Shown: in pieces, positions 63,827-64,000 of the stretch
Numbering within the stretch: position 1 is the first letter of the stretch
Layout of the letters: every line of letters starts with the position of its first letter
From: Amaurobius ferox
Lineage: Eukaryota > Arthropoda > Arachnida > Araneae > Amaurobiidae
Assembly: GCA_951213105.1 (NCBI GenBank)
Contig: OX578145.1
Location: 11,724,707-11,788,706, forward strand
Direction: 5' to 3'
DNA length: 64,000 nt
Translations under genes and position numbers: made by a program
The notes under the pieces: generated by a model
The model's input: only the letters and a program-made list of their open reading frames with translations
Told to the model about the DNA's origin: nothing
Databases searched by the model: none

Positions 63827-64000
63827 CTATACACAATAACCAAGAACACAACTTTTATTATTGAATTTTCTATACAATGACTATGTTCAAGTAAAAATAA
63901 CAAAAAAATGATGTCTTTCTTAGGAGGGAATATGTGGCAACCCTATTTTTATCTCAATAATGAGGTTAAGAACGAATACACTATAACAGCTAAGTAGGGT

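Overview
The window is animal nuclear DNA: AT-rich, intron-dominated and packed with decayed and recent transposable elements. An arthropod, most likely an arachnid such as a spider, is suggested by the mix of Copia, BEL/Pao and Gypsy LTR elements, Penelope-like elements, mariner, pogo and hAT relics, and a tRNA/5S-headed SINE. The species assignment is inference.

The only host gene I can support lies on the minus strand and runs through almost the whole window. Seven short exons (63763-63826, 62854-62919, 59021-59090, 52637-52727, 25307-25381, 17003-17158, 5274-5388) have GT/AG borders and fully compatible phases. Together they encode about 212 residues of a syntaxin-7/12-type Qa-SNARE, from the N-terminal helical domain to the first half of the SNARE motif. 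The 5' start and the last exon or exons (end of SNARE motif, membrane anchor) are outside the window or not recognised. Everything else is intron.

Layout from low to high coordinates. 1-5273: quiet intron with one decayed transposon fragment near 1165-1700. 5274-5388: last visible exon. 5389-17002: TA microsatellites, a pogo/Tigger-like element (6109-7478), a head-to-head inverted pair of Penelope-like retroelement copies (8316-10648), a second diverged Penelope-like relic (11400-12630), a 1.3-kb interspersed repeat and a fold-back MITE. 17003-17158: exon. 17159-25306: Copia relic with a mariner inserted in it, then a second copy of the 1.3-kb repeat that carries a SINE with a 5S rRNA head. 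25307-25381: exon. 25382-52636: an intron of 27 kb, of which 24.2 kb is one nested LTR cluster. 52637-64000: three exons, SINE fragments with target duplications, a LINE 3' fragment, a complex repeat array and a broken hAT transposase, then the first visible exon.

The nested cluster resolves completely. A BEL/Pao element (27213-51432, 5-bp duplication gatat) was entered by a Gypsy-type element lacking RT and integrase (29570-40508, duplication gttac) and by Copia-B (40688-47676, duplication gcgac). The Gypsy element was in turn entered by Copia-A on the minus strand (31710-37551, duplication gtatg), and its 3' LTR by a tRNA-headed SINE (about 40031-40318). LTR divergence counted by eye falls in the same order as the nesting (BEL about 15 substitutions, Gypsy about 7, Copia-B about 3, Copia-A about 1). 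Copia-A lacks RT and RNase H but has an intact-looking integrase; its relative Copia-B has RT and RNase H but a frameshift, a damaged zinc knuckle and Asp to Asn at the first integrase catalytic position.
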